Positions 6,871 to 13,480 of a DNA stretch of 13,829 nt are shown one piece after another; the stretch's first letter is position 1, and each line of letters opens with the position of its first letter. The stretch comes from Clostridia bacterium. Its GTDB lineage: Bacteria > Bacillota > Clostridia > Oscillospirales > CAG-382. The position numbers were made by a program, and so were the translations under genes. Below the pieces are notes generated by a model, which searched no databases, was not told the origin of the DNA, and saw nothing but the letters and a program-made list of their open reading frames with translations. The stretch lies in the NCBI GenBank assembly GCA_017959195.1, contig JAGDBE010000089.1:1-13829 (forward strand). Direction: 5' to 3'.

Positions 6871-8073
6871 ATGAAAGAAAAGAGAATATCCCAAAATACA
6901 ATAATAATTCTGTGCTGGCTTATTTACAGCATGGCGTATCTCGGCAGATACAGCTACAACGCAAACATAACGCTCATCATCGACAGCTACGGCGTAACAA
7001 AGGCGCAGGCGGGGCTCGTCGCGACGTTTTTCTTCTTTGCGTACGGCGTCGGCCAGGTAATAAACGGCATTCTAAGCAGCCGATACAACAAAAGAATCCT
7101 CTTCCCGACGGTGCTTCTGGTTTCCTCTGCGATAAACCTTGCGCTGTATTTCGGCGCGCCGTTTTTTTCAATAAAGTATCTCTGGCTGATTAACGGCTTC
7201 GCGCAGTCGTGCCTGTGGTCGGGTATCGTTTCGGTCATAAGCAAGACGGTTGACGACGCCCATCTGGGCAGGGCGATGCTTCTTTTAAGCACAACGACCT
7301 GCGTCGGCACCATCGCCGCCTATTCTTCAAGCTCGCTCTTTGCTTTCCTTAACAATTTCCGCCTCGCGTTTCTTTTCGGCGCCGCGGTAATGACGCTGCT
7401 CGGCGTAATCTGGTTTTGCGTTTACGGCAAAGACCTCGAGATTTACAGAATGGAAAAAGAAAAGGAAAACACGGGCGGACGTAAGGGAGCAATGCGCGGA
7501 TTTATTGTCCTTATGATGTTTCTGGGATTCGTTTCGGTCATCCATAACATCGTCAAAGACGGGCTTACGACGTGGGTGCCCGAAATTCTGAAAGACAGAT
7601 ACGGACTTCCCGACAGCCTTTCGATACTGCTTACGGTGGTCCTTCCGATACTCGGCATTTTCGGCGCGCTTATATCGCTGAAACTCAACAAATATATCAA
7701 AAACTTCCTTCTCCTCATATCGCTTCTCTTTGCGGTATCGACAGTGGGAATCGCCTTTATTGCGGGCGTTCCCGCGATGAACGTCGTGCTTGCCGTAATA
7801 CTTTTCGGCGTCGTCGTATGCATGATGCACGGCATAAACAACGTGGTAACGTCTTTTGCGCCGCTTAAACTCAGAGACGTGGTCGATTCGGGCAAAATGG
7901 CGGGCATACTCAACGGCTGCTGCTACGCGGGAAGCACGGTGAGCTCCTACGCGCTCGGCAAAATCGCCGACGTCGGCGGCTGGCAGACTGTGCTGAATAT
8001 TCTCGTGATACTGAGTCTCTGCTCGATAGTCGTCGGAATTATCGGAAGCAGATTCGGAAGAAATGAAAAATGA
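6871..8073 (+). CDS. MFS permease, organophosphate:phosphate antiporter-like
   Basis: A 400-residue transporter of the major facilitator superfamily in the cytoplasmic membrane. It has about twelve hydrophobic helices in two halves, with a charged cytoplasmic linker near 190-215 (KDLEIYRMEKEKENTGGRKG). Features that recall the GlpT/UhpT group are YLGRYSYN with R26 in the first helix, GILSSRYNKR (66-75) between helices 2 and 3, and WVPEIL at the start of the second half. In that group the helix-1 arginine contacts the phosphate of sugar- or glycerol-phosphates. Substrate here is inference. An upstream in-frame ATG at 6805 would give 422 residues, but it lies inside the promoter and has no ribosome site. 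The ATG at 6871 follows AAAGGTGA (6856-6863) with 7-nt spacing. The gene stands alone, transcribed divergently from the SLH gene, and ends 13 bp before a strong hairpin. Confidence 0.88.
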   Translation: MKEKRISQNTIIILCWLIYSMAYLGRYSYNANITLIIDSYGVTKAQAGLVATFFFFAYGVGQVINGILSSRYNKRILFPTVLLVSSAINLALYFGAPFFSIKYLWLINGFAQSCLWSGIVSVISKTVDDAHLGRAMLLLSTTTCVGTIAAYSSSSLFAFLNNFRLAFLFGAAVMTLLGVIWFCVYGKDLEIYRMEKEKENTGGRKGAMRGFIVLMMFLGFVSVIHNIVKDGLTTWVPEILKDRYGLPDSLSILLTVVLPILGIFGALISLKLNKYIKNFLLLISLLFAVSTVGIAFIAGVPAMNVVLAVILFGVVVCMMHGINNVVTSFAPLKLRDVVDSGKMAGILNGCCYAGSTVSSYALGKIADVGGWQTVLNILVILSLCSIVVGIIGSRFGRNEK

Positions 8074-8085
8074 ATAATTATGAAG

Positions 8086-8128
8086 AAAAGCCGTCAATTT
8101 CCTTGAAATTGACGGCTTTTTTTCTTTT
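8086..8128 (+). terminator. Intrinsic terminator of the MFS gene
   Basis: Perfect 16-bp stem (8086-8101 with 8105-8120), 3-nt loop, followed by TTTCTTTT. The stem is symmetrical with A-rich and T-rich ends, so it may also stop minus-strand transcripts arriving from 8129-8200. It shares its leader sequence with two other terminators in the window. Confidence 0.9.
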
Positions 8129-8200
8129 AAAATAAAGAAGCCTTCTCTACTGCAGACGGCCGGGCTCCAATTGCCCGGAGGTCTGCCTCAAGATGGCTCT
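8129..8200 (-). ncRNA. Candidate small RNA, about 72 nt, rod-shaped
   Basis: The minus-strand promoter at 8207-8234 predicts +1 at 8200. The RNA would begin AGAGCC, which pairs with GGCUUCU (8142-8136, one bulged U) and is followed by UUAUUUU. Inside that closing stem lies an internal bubble (AUCUUGAG opposite AGUAGAGAA), then GCAGAC/GUCUGC, a 2x2 internal loop, and CCGGGC/GCCCGG capped by a 7-nt loop. No start codon with a ribosome site and no reading frame of note is present. It sits between the terminator of the exporter operon and that of the convergent MFS gene, so it is a unit of its own. It does not match 6S, SRP or tmRNA features that I can recall. A leader or decayed regulatory element is an alternative. 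Confidence 0.55.
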
Positions 8201-8206
8201 ACGTAT

Positions 8207-8234
8207 ATTATACGCACAAAAACCCGTTTGTCAA
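8207..8234 (-). promoter_or_regulatory. Consensus promoter for the small RNA candidate
   Basis: Minus strand: -35 TTGACA (8229-8234), 16-bp spacer, -10 TATAAT (8207-8212). Both boxes match the vegetative consensus exactly. No protein gene lies downstream on this strand before the convergent MFS terminator, which is why a non-coding transcript is proposed. Confidence 0.75.
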
Positions 8235-8246
8235 TACAAAATCGGA

Positions 8247-8281
8247 AAAAACCCGAAAATTCCATAAGTTTTCGGGTTTTT
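8247..8281 (-). terminator. Intrinsic terminator of the zinc-ribbon/ABC exporter operon
   Basis: 13-bp perfect stem AAAAACCCGAAAA (8247-8259) with its complement at 8269-8281, 9-nt loop, and a run of six U at the 3' end of the minus-strand RNA. It begins about 30 bp after the stop codon of the last permease gene. Confidence 0.85.
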
Positions 8282-8289
8282 CTCCTCAA

Positions 8290-8322
8290 TTATTCATTAT
8301 TCATTCTTCATTATTCATTATT
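8290..8322. repeat. Low-complexity AATGAATAATGAA tandem run over a stop codon
   Basis: On the minus strand, near-identical steps of AATGAATAATGAA-type sequence run through the last codons and stop (8311-8313) of the permease gene and lead into its terminator. Similar sequence occurs at 8061-8085 and 13721-13748, also just before terminators. Confidence 0.6.
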
Positions 8323-9450
8323 GCTTACGCGCTGTCTTATCAAGACTGCGGCAGCGGCAAGCACGCAGATTACGACGTCGAAAATCACGAATTTCAGAAG
8401 AAACGCGTCGGAAAGTATGGTGTTGAGATAATAAAACGGCGGAAGAAGGTATTTCGGCAGCTTTACGAAGTTTGCGGAAAGTATTACCGGGCACAGCACC
8501 ATCATAACCGTCATTACTATCGGCGTTACCGCGCCGAGCGTGATTTCGCTGCGGCATAATATCCGAAGTATTTCACAAAACGCCGAAACCGCGATAACGT
8601 AAAGCAGCATATTCGGAATTTCGATTAAAAATCCCGCCCACAGGCCGCAAAAGTACAGTGCCGCAAGGGTTGCGGCGGCCGCCGGCAATACTGCCGTTAT
8701 ATGGCAGAAAAAGGGAACGAACGCGCGCTTTTTTCCCTTCAGGCGTTCGAAAATTCCCTGCTGCTCTTCTCTGCACGCCGTCATGCACGACGCAAGCGCC
8801 GCAAGAAGTATAATCATCGCAAGAAGCCCTCTCACCGGTGCGGTAAGCAGACCGCTCTCCTCTTTTTTCGTGCCGTCGACGTAATAATAATCGACAAGGG
8901 CGGCCGTCCTTGCTTTTGAATCGAAATATGCGCGCAAGTCTTCTTCGGGCAGCGGTCCGTCGGTTGATAGGTCGTTAAGAAAATCGCTGTATGCGCCGTA
9001 CGCAACGTACGGAATCATCGCGATGCACAGGATCTCCTCCGAAAGAGAGAGAATTGCGCTGTTTTCACGTTCCACGACGGTAACCGCGGGGTTGCTGCTT
9101 CTGCTTGACGCGAATTTTGCCGCCTGGACGCCCGCGTCTTCTCTGAAAATCCACGCCGCGTCGCATTTACCCGACGAAACGAGGCTTACCGCCTCCTCTT
9201 GCGTTTCGCAGACAACGTATTTCAGCACGCTGTTGCCGTTCGCAAGGCGGTCAACCGTTTCGACGGAAAATTCGTCGTTTCCGAGGCGCGCAAGCGCAAT
9301 CGAAAGCAGTCCGCCGCTATCGGACGGCATGAGTTTTATTGCAAAAACCGTAAGCGGAATCAGCAAAAGAATCGCAATATATATTTTCTGTTTGAGTATC
9401 CGTTTTGTAAGAATCGCGTACCAGAGGCACAGTTTTTTGAGTTTTTTCAT
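8311..9450 (-). CDS. ABC-2 type exporter permease, second subunit
   Basis: A 379-residue membrane subunit of an ABC exporter. Helix 1 spans about 23-41. A 160-residue segment follows (about 42-205), predicted outside the membrane, and then five to six helices (about 207-225, 245-270, 280-298, 303-325, 350-371). This layout, one helix, large ectodomain, then a helix block, is that of the ABC2_membrane_3 group. The ectodomain pattern EEAVSLVSSGKCDAAWIF parallels that of the preceding permease, so the two are probably paralogues forming a heterodimer. The ATG at 9448-9450 overlaps the stop of the upstream permease gene by 4 bp, with GAGGAG just before it inside that gene, so translation is probably coupled. 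The last codons lie in an AATGAATAA repeat and a terminator follows. Substrate is unknown. Function as a lipid, peptide or drug exporter cannot be separated by sequence. Confidence 0.83.
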   Translation of the reverse strand: MKKLKKLCLWYAILTKRILKQKIYIAILLLIPLTVFAIKLMPSDSGGLLSIALARLGNDEFSVETVDRLANGNSVLKYVVCETQEEAVSLVSSGKCDAAWIFREDAGVQAAKFASSRSSNPAVTVVERENSAILSLSEEILCIAMIPYVAYGAYSDFLNDLSTDGPLPEEDLRAYFDSKARTAALVDYYYVDGTKKEESGLLTAPVRGLLAMIILLAALASCMTACREEQQGIFERLKGKKRAFVPFFCHITAVLPAAAATLAALYFCGLWAGFLIEIPNMLLYVIAVSAFCEILRILCRSEITLGAVTPIVMTVMMVLCPVILSANFVKLPKYLLPPFYYLNTILSDAFLLKFVIFDVVICVLAAAAVLIRQRVSNNE

Positions 9451-10673
9451 GACTGCGTCTCCTCTCTGTTAATCAGACGGTATCTGAGAAATACCGAGGC
9501 GGCGAAGAACAGAACTGCATATATGACCGTCTCAACGACGCTTTGCGTCGACGTTTCCCCGAGAAGCCGCACCGCAACTCCCACAGGAAGATGCGCCGTG
9601 AACGCGCGCACCTGTTCCGGAAAGAAGGAAATCGGATAAAAGCATCCGCAGATATATCCCTGCACGATTGCAACAAGAAACTGCAAAATCGGCGCGCTTA
9701 CTCCGTCGTTTGAAAGCTCGTATAAAAACTGCTGCATAAGGCATATCATGACCGCGCATATAAAATACAGCGCGATAAAACGCCCCGACAGCAAAACCGC
9801 AAATTCGCCGAGGTCGGCGTGGAATAACGCCGACGCCGCCTTTGCCGCGCCGAACACCGGAAGCGTACAAAGCGCCATAAGAATTATATATGCGCCCGCC
9901 TCTCCCGCTATCTGCCGCGCGGCGCCCAGCTTTTTTACGGAAAGCATGCGCGAAAGTTCGCCGTTTTTGTGAAACAGAGGACTGCAGCTTACTCCCCAGA
10001 ACAAAAGATATTCTATCATTATTCCGCAAATCATATAGGTTATAAGCGAAAAATGCCCCAGAATTCCGAGCGTTTTCAATTCATAGTTGTCGTGTCTTGT
10101 CAGCATCAGCGCCGCGAGTTTTTCGAAAAGCCCGTCGCCCGCGTCGGAGGGGTTTATCTGCGGAAAACGGTCCCTCACGTAATTCTGGGCTCCGTAAATC
10201 GCATTCGTGGTTTCAAGGCCCGCCTTTGCCGTATTGTCGACGATTTCGCCGACAATCGTCATTCCGAGGCTCGTCGAAGTGCTGTCCGTTACGAATTTTA
10301 AGCTCGTGTCCCGTCCGTAGTACATGTCGCGCGCATAATTTTCGGGCACGACGATATACCCGCTTATCACTCCTTTGACAAGCAGGTCCTTTGCCCCGTC
10401 CTCGGTCGCTTTTACCGCTTTTATTGCGAAATTCAGGGAATCATAACTGTTTATGGCGTTTACGACAACGTCGATAAGTCTGTCGTCGGGTGCGCCGGCA
10501 ATTCCGACGGTAACGAGGCTTTCCGCCTCTTTTTTCGCGGCGTCGGCGTAAATTGCATAGCCCGCCGCGCAAAGAGACGCAAGCAGTGCGGCCGTCAAGA
10601 CGAGCACGCGCGGAAACATCTTCATTTTCCGCTTTATTTGTAAAAGAAAATAAACGAAACCCCTATTTTTCAT
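9447..10673 (-). CDS. ABC-2 type exporter permease, first subunit
   Basis: A 408-residue membrane subunit of the same exporter. Helix 1 is at about 21-42, followed by a large extracytoplasmic segment (43-205). That segment contains VTVGIAGAPDD (55-65) and the pattern DLLVKGVISGYIVVPENYA (96-114), typical of ABC2_membrane_3 and YhgE-like ectodomains. Further helices lie at about 207-230, 259-283, 292-316, 326-350 and 383-397. Near the C-terminus, GCFYPISFFPE followed by HLPVG is the usual ABC-2 element before the last helix. The start at 10671-10673 lies 11 bp inside the end of the ATPase gene and has no clear ribosome site, so expression is probably coupled to the ATPase. A second in-frame ATG at codon 17 has no better site. 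It ends 4 bp inside the next permease gene. The family call is firm; the substrate is unknown. Confidence 0.85.
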   Translation of the reverse strand: MKNRGFVYFLLQIKRKMKMFPRVLVLTAALLASLCAAGYAIYADAAKKEAESLVTVGIAGAPDDRLIDVVVNAINSYDSLNFAIKAVKATEDGAKDLLVKGVISGYIVVPENYARDMYYGRDTSLKFVTDSTSTSLGMTIVGEIVDNTAKAGLETTNAIYGAQNYVRDRFPQINPSDAGDGLFEKLAALMLTRHDNYELKTLGILGHFSLITYMICGIMIEYLLFWGVSCSPLFHKNGELSRMLSVKKLGAARQIAGEAGAYIILMALCTLPVFGAAKAASALFHADLGEFAVLLSGRFIALYFICAVMICLMQQFLYELSNDGVSAPILQFLVAIVQGYICGCFYPISFFPEQVRAFTAHLPVGVAVRLLGETSTQSVVETVIYAVLFFAASVFLRYRLINREETQS

Positions 10674-11337
10674 GAGAATTCAACTTTTTTAAAAGGGTTT
10701 GTCCGTCAACGTCCTCAATGGCCGACAAAACGCCGTCGCAAAGGAGATAGCAACGCGTGCACTCCTTTAATTCCTGCGCGTCGTGAGTTACTAAAACGGC
10801 TGCTCCCCCGCGCTTTACGAAATCGCCGACAAACGCTTTGAGTCTTTCTTTCGCCGCAAGGTCGAGCGCCGCCGTCGGCTCGTCGAGAAGCATAATCTCG
10901 GGGTCGTTTGCAATGGAGCATCCGACGGAAAGGCGCTTGCGCATGCCTCCGGAAAGCTTTTTCACCGGCTTTTTCAAAAAATCGCCGATTCCGAGCTCCT
11001 TTAACATGCCGCTTTCAAGCGACTTTTTCAGCGCGTCCTTTTCGTACCAGAGCCGCAGATTGTCGTATGCGTTCAGCTCCTCTATGAGCGGAGTGCCCTG
11101 CGGCACGTATGCGACTCTGTTTCCCGCGCCGCGGGAAAGAAGGTCGACTCCGTCTGAAAGAAACTGACCTTCGTCCGCCTTGATAACGCCGGCAAGGATG
11201 CGAAGCAGCGTTGATTTTCCGCTGCCGTTCGCACCTATTATGCCTATCGTTTCGCCGCCGTTTATCGCAAACGAAACGCCGCGTAATATCTGATTTTTAC
11301 CGTATTTTTTTGAAATATTTACAACTTCACCGTTCAT
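10663..11337 (-). CDS. ABC transporter ATP-binding protein
   Basis: A 224-residue cytoplasmic ATPase that powers the exporter formed with the two permeases. All motifs are intact: Walker A GANGSGKS (35-42), Q-loop Q80, signature LSGGM (128-132), Walker B IMLLDEP with E153 (148-154), D-loop near 158, and switch histidine H185 in VTHD. It is slightly short for the family and lacks an extra C-terminal regulatory domain, as is usual for small ABC-2 exporter ATPases. The ATG is 9 bp after the stop of the zinc-ribbon gene. The ribosome site is weak (GGGGTTGG), so coupling to the upstream gene is likely. Its stop overlaps the first permease gene by 11 bp. The gene order ATPase-permease-permease is standard for a heterodimeric exporter. 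Confidence 0.94.
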   Translation of the reverse strand: MNGEVVNISKKYGKNQILRGVSFAINGGETIGIIGANGSGKSTLLRILAGVIKADEGQFLSDGVDLLSRGAGNRVAYVPQGTPLIEELNAYDNLRLWYEKDALKKSLESGMLKELGIGDFLKKPVKKLSGGMRKRLSVGCSIANDPEIMLLDEPTAALDLAAKERLKAFVGDFVKRGGAAVLVTHDAQELKECTRCYLLCDGVLSAIEDVDGQTLLKKLNSHEK

Positions 11338-11346
11338 ACGCCGAGC

Positions 11347-13383
11347 TTACCAACCCCAGTCGTCATCGTCGTCGTAATCGTAGTCGTCGTAACCGTAATC
11401 GTCGTCTTCAAAGTATTCGGCAGGAACGCCCGCTCTCTTTAACGAATCAAAGAGTTTATCCTGCGCCGCTTCGGTGTCCATGGATTCAAGCCACGTATCC
11501 GTGTCGACTTTGTCGCTTTCGCTCACGTTCGGAACCCTCGCGCCGTTGTTTGACCTGCTCGAAACCTTTATCGTTGCGACGGTCTGGCTTTCGTTCATAA
11601 CCGATACCGTCGCGTCGAGTTTGCCCGTTTCGGAAGATATTTCCGTCCTGAAGCGGAATCCCGCAAGAACGGGGCTCATGCCGTTGTCGTCGAGATAGTC
11701 CTTTTCGGGCGTTACGGTAAACGTTCCGTAAATCTTTCCGTCCTTTGCCGCCTTCTTGTCGAAGTTTTCAACGTCGACCTGCGCAACAAGCGAATCCCCC
11801 GAGCGAAGCGTCAAGCTTCCGCTTAACTTGTTTCCGGAGCGCGTGCCGCTGCCGGTAAAGCTCATTGAGTCGAGGTCTCCCTCGCATGCAAAGTCGTTTC
11901 CGTTCCATGCAACGAGATAATACGTCGGCTTTTTGCTGCCGTCCGCGGGTACGTAGCGGCGTCCCCACTCTTCGCCGTCCTTGTCGACGTACACAGTAAG
12001 CGTGCCGACGAATTCGTTTCCGCTTTCTCCGCCGTTTTTAGCGTCGTCAAGCTCATTTAAGAAATCGGCGTACGCCGCGTCGGGATCCTCGTCAGCGCTT
12101 TCTGCGGCAGTGCGTATTAAGTTTTCAAGATCGCGGTCAATGCGGGCCTCGTCCGAAATTGCGCTTGCAATAGCCGCTTTCGTCTCGCCGTCGATGTTTA
12201 CCGTGAGCGCGTCGTATTCCGTCGAATATGCGCCGACGTATACCGTCTCTTTCGTCTTTTCAACCTTGTTGAGTTTTCCGATTACAATCTCTCCGTAGCG
12301 GTCTATAACCTTGCTTAAAGAGTCCATGTCAATGCCGGAAGCGCCGACGAGACTCTCAACCGAGTCGTTCGACTCCATGTAGGCGTATTTGCTCGAAAAA
12401 TCGGGCAGATGAACGAGCATTTCCTTGCTTGAGGAGTCCAGAAGCATGTCAAACGAGATAATTTTCGTGTTGTTCAAATTGAGCGTGCCGGCCTCATACG
12501 TTTTCGTGCCGTCCTTGCCCGAGCCGATATCGAGGGAAAGGGATTTAAGCCAGTCGAGATCCATTCCTCCGGCAGAATCGCTCAAAAGGTTTCTGCCTTC
12601 GTCGGTAAGGGTAATCTCTATGCTTGCGTCCGCGCCGCCGCGTCCGGTCCATACGCCCGTGTTCGACGTAAACGCCGTCATCATCGCAACGTTCGACTTT
12701 TCAATGCTCTGATAGTAAACGTCGGGTTCGGCGTCTTTCATTATCTTTACGCTGCTTCCGCCGCCGCTGCCGCCGAAACCGCCTCCGATACCGCCGCCCG
12801 AAAGCATCCTGAAAAGGAAGAATCCGCCGACGGCAAGCAGTGCAAGAACCGCGATTATCGCAATAATAACCGGCGCCTTGCTCTTTTTCTTTTGCATCGG
12901 AGCGCCGTATCCGTAAGGCGCGCCGTAGGGCTGCTGAGGCTGGTTATACTGAGGCCGCATCTGGTTATATTGCGGCTGCTGATTGAACTGCTGGTTATAC
13001 TGAGGCGCCGCATACTGCTGAGGCTGATTATACTGAGGCTGCGCGTTGTACTGCGGCTGCCGTGTGTATCCGGGCTGACCGAACTGCGGTGCGTTTTGCT
13101 GCGGCGCCGCATATTGCTGCTGCTGCGGCTGAACGTACTGCGGCGGATATGCCGGGGGAACAAACTGAGGCGAAACGGGGGCCGGAGCCTGCTGTTTCGG
13201 GGCTTCATATGCTTCAGGAACGGGTTTCGGGGCTTCATATGCAGGAGTGTCCTGCGGGATATTTTCTTTCGGAGCGCTTTCCTGCGGCTTTACTTCCAAA
13301 GGCTGTTCCGCTTCAAGCTCGGCTCCGCAAAAGCGGCAAAATTTTCCGCTGACGTTTTCCGCGCCACATTTTTTACAATACAC
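11347..13383 (-). CDS. Zinc-ribbon, P/Q/Y-rich, single-pass membrane protein with large ectodomain
   Basis: A 678-residue protein of unknown function, first in the exporter operon. Residues 3-19 form a zinc ribbon (MYCKKCG with C3, C6; CRFCG with C16, C19). Residues about 25-163 are a disordered P/Q/Y/A-rich segment with five PQYN repeats. A basic QKKKSK stop (about 164-169) precedes one helix (about 171-193), then a glycine-rich linker (195-211). The rest is predicted outside the cell: beta- and helix-forming sequence to about 650, ending in a D/Y-rich tail with DDDDDWGW. The zinc ribbon and P/Q segment should be cytoplasmic by the positive-inside rule. The start is GTG at 13381-13383, chosen because GGAGG (13391-13395) lies 7 nt upstream. 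An ATG at 13399-13401 precedes that site and has none of its own. I recognise no enzyme family. A role as exporter partner, stress sensor or cargo-handling protein is inference. Confidence 0.88.
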   Translation of the reverse strand: MYCKKCGAENVSGKFCRFCGAELEAEQPLEVKPQESAPKENIPQDTPAYEAPKPVPEAYEAPKQQAPAPVSPQFVPPAYPPQYVQPQQQQYAAPQQNAPQFGQPGYTRQPQYNAQPQYNQPQQYAAPQYNQQFNQQPQYNQMRPQYNQPQQPYGAPYGYGAPMQKKKSKAPVIIAIIAVLALLAVGGFFLFRMLSGGGIGGGFGGSGGGSSVKIMKDAEPDVYYQSIEKSNVAMMTAFTSNTGVWTGRGGADASIEITLTDEGRNLLSDSAGGMDLDWLKSLSLDIGSGKDGTKTYEAGTLNLNNTKIISFDMLLDSSSKEMLVHLPDFSSKYAYMESNDSVESLVGASGIDMDSLSKVIDRYGEIVIGKLNKVEKTKETVYVGAYSTEYDALTVNIDGETKAAIASAISDEARIDRDLENLIRTAAESADEDPDAAYADFLNELDDAKNGGESGNEFVGTLTVYVDKDGEEWGRRYVPADGSKKPTYYLVAWNGNDFACEGDLDSMSFTGSGTRSGNKLSGSLTLRSGDSLVAQVDVENFDKKAAKDGKIYGTFTVTPEKDYLDDNGMSPVLAGFRFRTEISSETGKLDATVSVMNESQTVATIKVSSRSNNGARVPNVSESDKVDTDTWLESMDTEAAQDKLFDSLKRAGVPAEYFEDDDYGYDDYDYDDDDDWGW
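12937..13059 (-). repeat. In-frame repeats coding for five PQYN units
   Basis: Within the zinc-ribbon gene, a TATACTGAGG-type phrase recurs on the plus strand, coding on the other strand for PQYN(A/Q) five times at uneven spacing. Such repeats can change copy number by slippage. They code for part of the disordered cytoplasmic segment. Confidence 0.7.
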
Positions 13384-13389
13384 AATGAT

Positions 13390-13396
13390 TCCTCCG
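13390..13396 (-). promoter_or_regulatory. Ribosome binding site that fixes the GTG start of the zinc-ribbon gene
   Basis: CGGAGGA on the minus strand lies 6-7 nt before GTG at 13381-13383. It falls inside the coding sequence if the upstream ATG (13399-13401) is used. The GTG start gives the usual MYCKKCG beginning of zinc-ribbon proteins. Confidence 0.75.
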
Positions 13397-13436
13397 TTCA
13401 TATATGATATATAATATATTTATTATCCCAAACTTG

Positions 13437-13465
13437 ATTATAGCATGCCGCACATTTAATGTCAA
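13437..13465 (-). promoter_or_regulatory. Perfect consensus promoter of the zinc-ribbon/ABC exporter operon
   Basis: Minus strand: -35 TTGACA (13460-13465), 17-bp spacer, -10 TATAAT (13437-13442), both boxes exact. The predicted start near 13430 gives a leader of about 47 nt before the GTG. No other strong promoter is seen within the operon, so all four genes likely depend on it. Such a promoter suggests high constitutive expression or tight repression. Confidence 0.82.
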
Positions 13466-13480
13466 CCGCTTTTTCACCGT

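Noticed and set aside
7327..8097. Minus-strand frame of 256 codons opposite the MFS gene
   Set aside because: Charged, low-complexity shadow of a clear MFS frame; no ribosome site or family resemblance.
8129..8200. 6S RNA, SRP RNA, tmRNA or tRNA
   Set aside because: Too short for 6S or tmRNA; lacks the GGAA tetraloop and GCAGCC of SRP RNA; no cloverleaf.
8171..8431. 86-codon plus-strand frame between the MFS gene and the permease gene
   Set aside because: It crosses a hairpin terminator and the AATGAATAA run and enters the permease gene antisense; no ribosome site.
12892..13407. Plus-strand frame of 171 codons opposite the zinc-ribbon gene
   Set aside because: Leu/Arg-rich shadow of the P/Q-rich coding repeats; no ribosome site.
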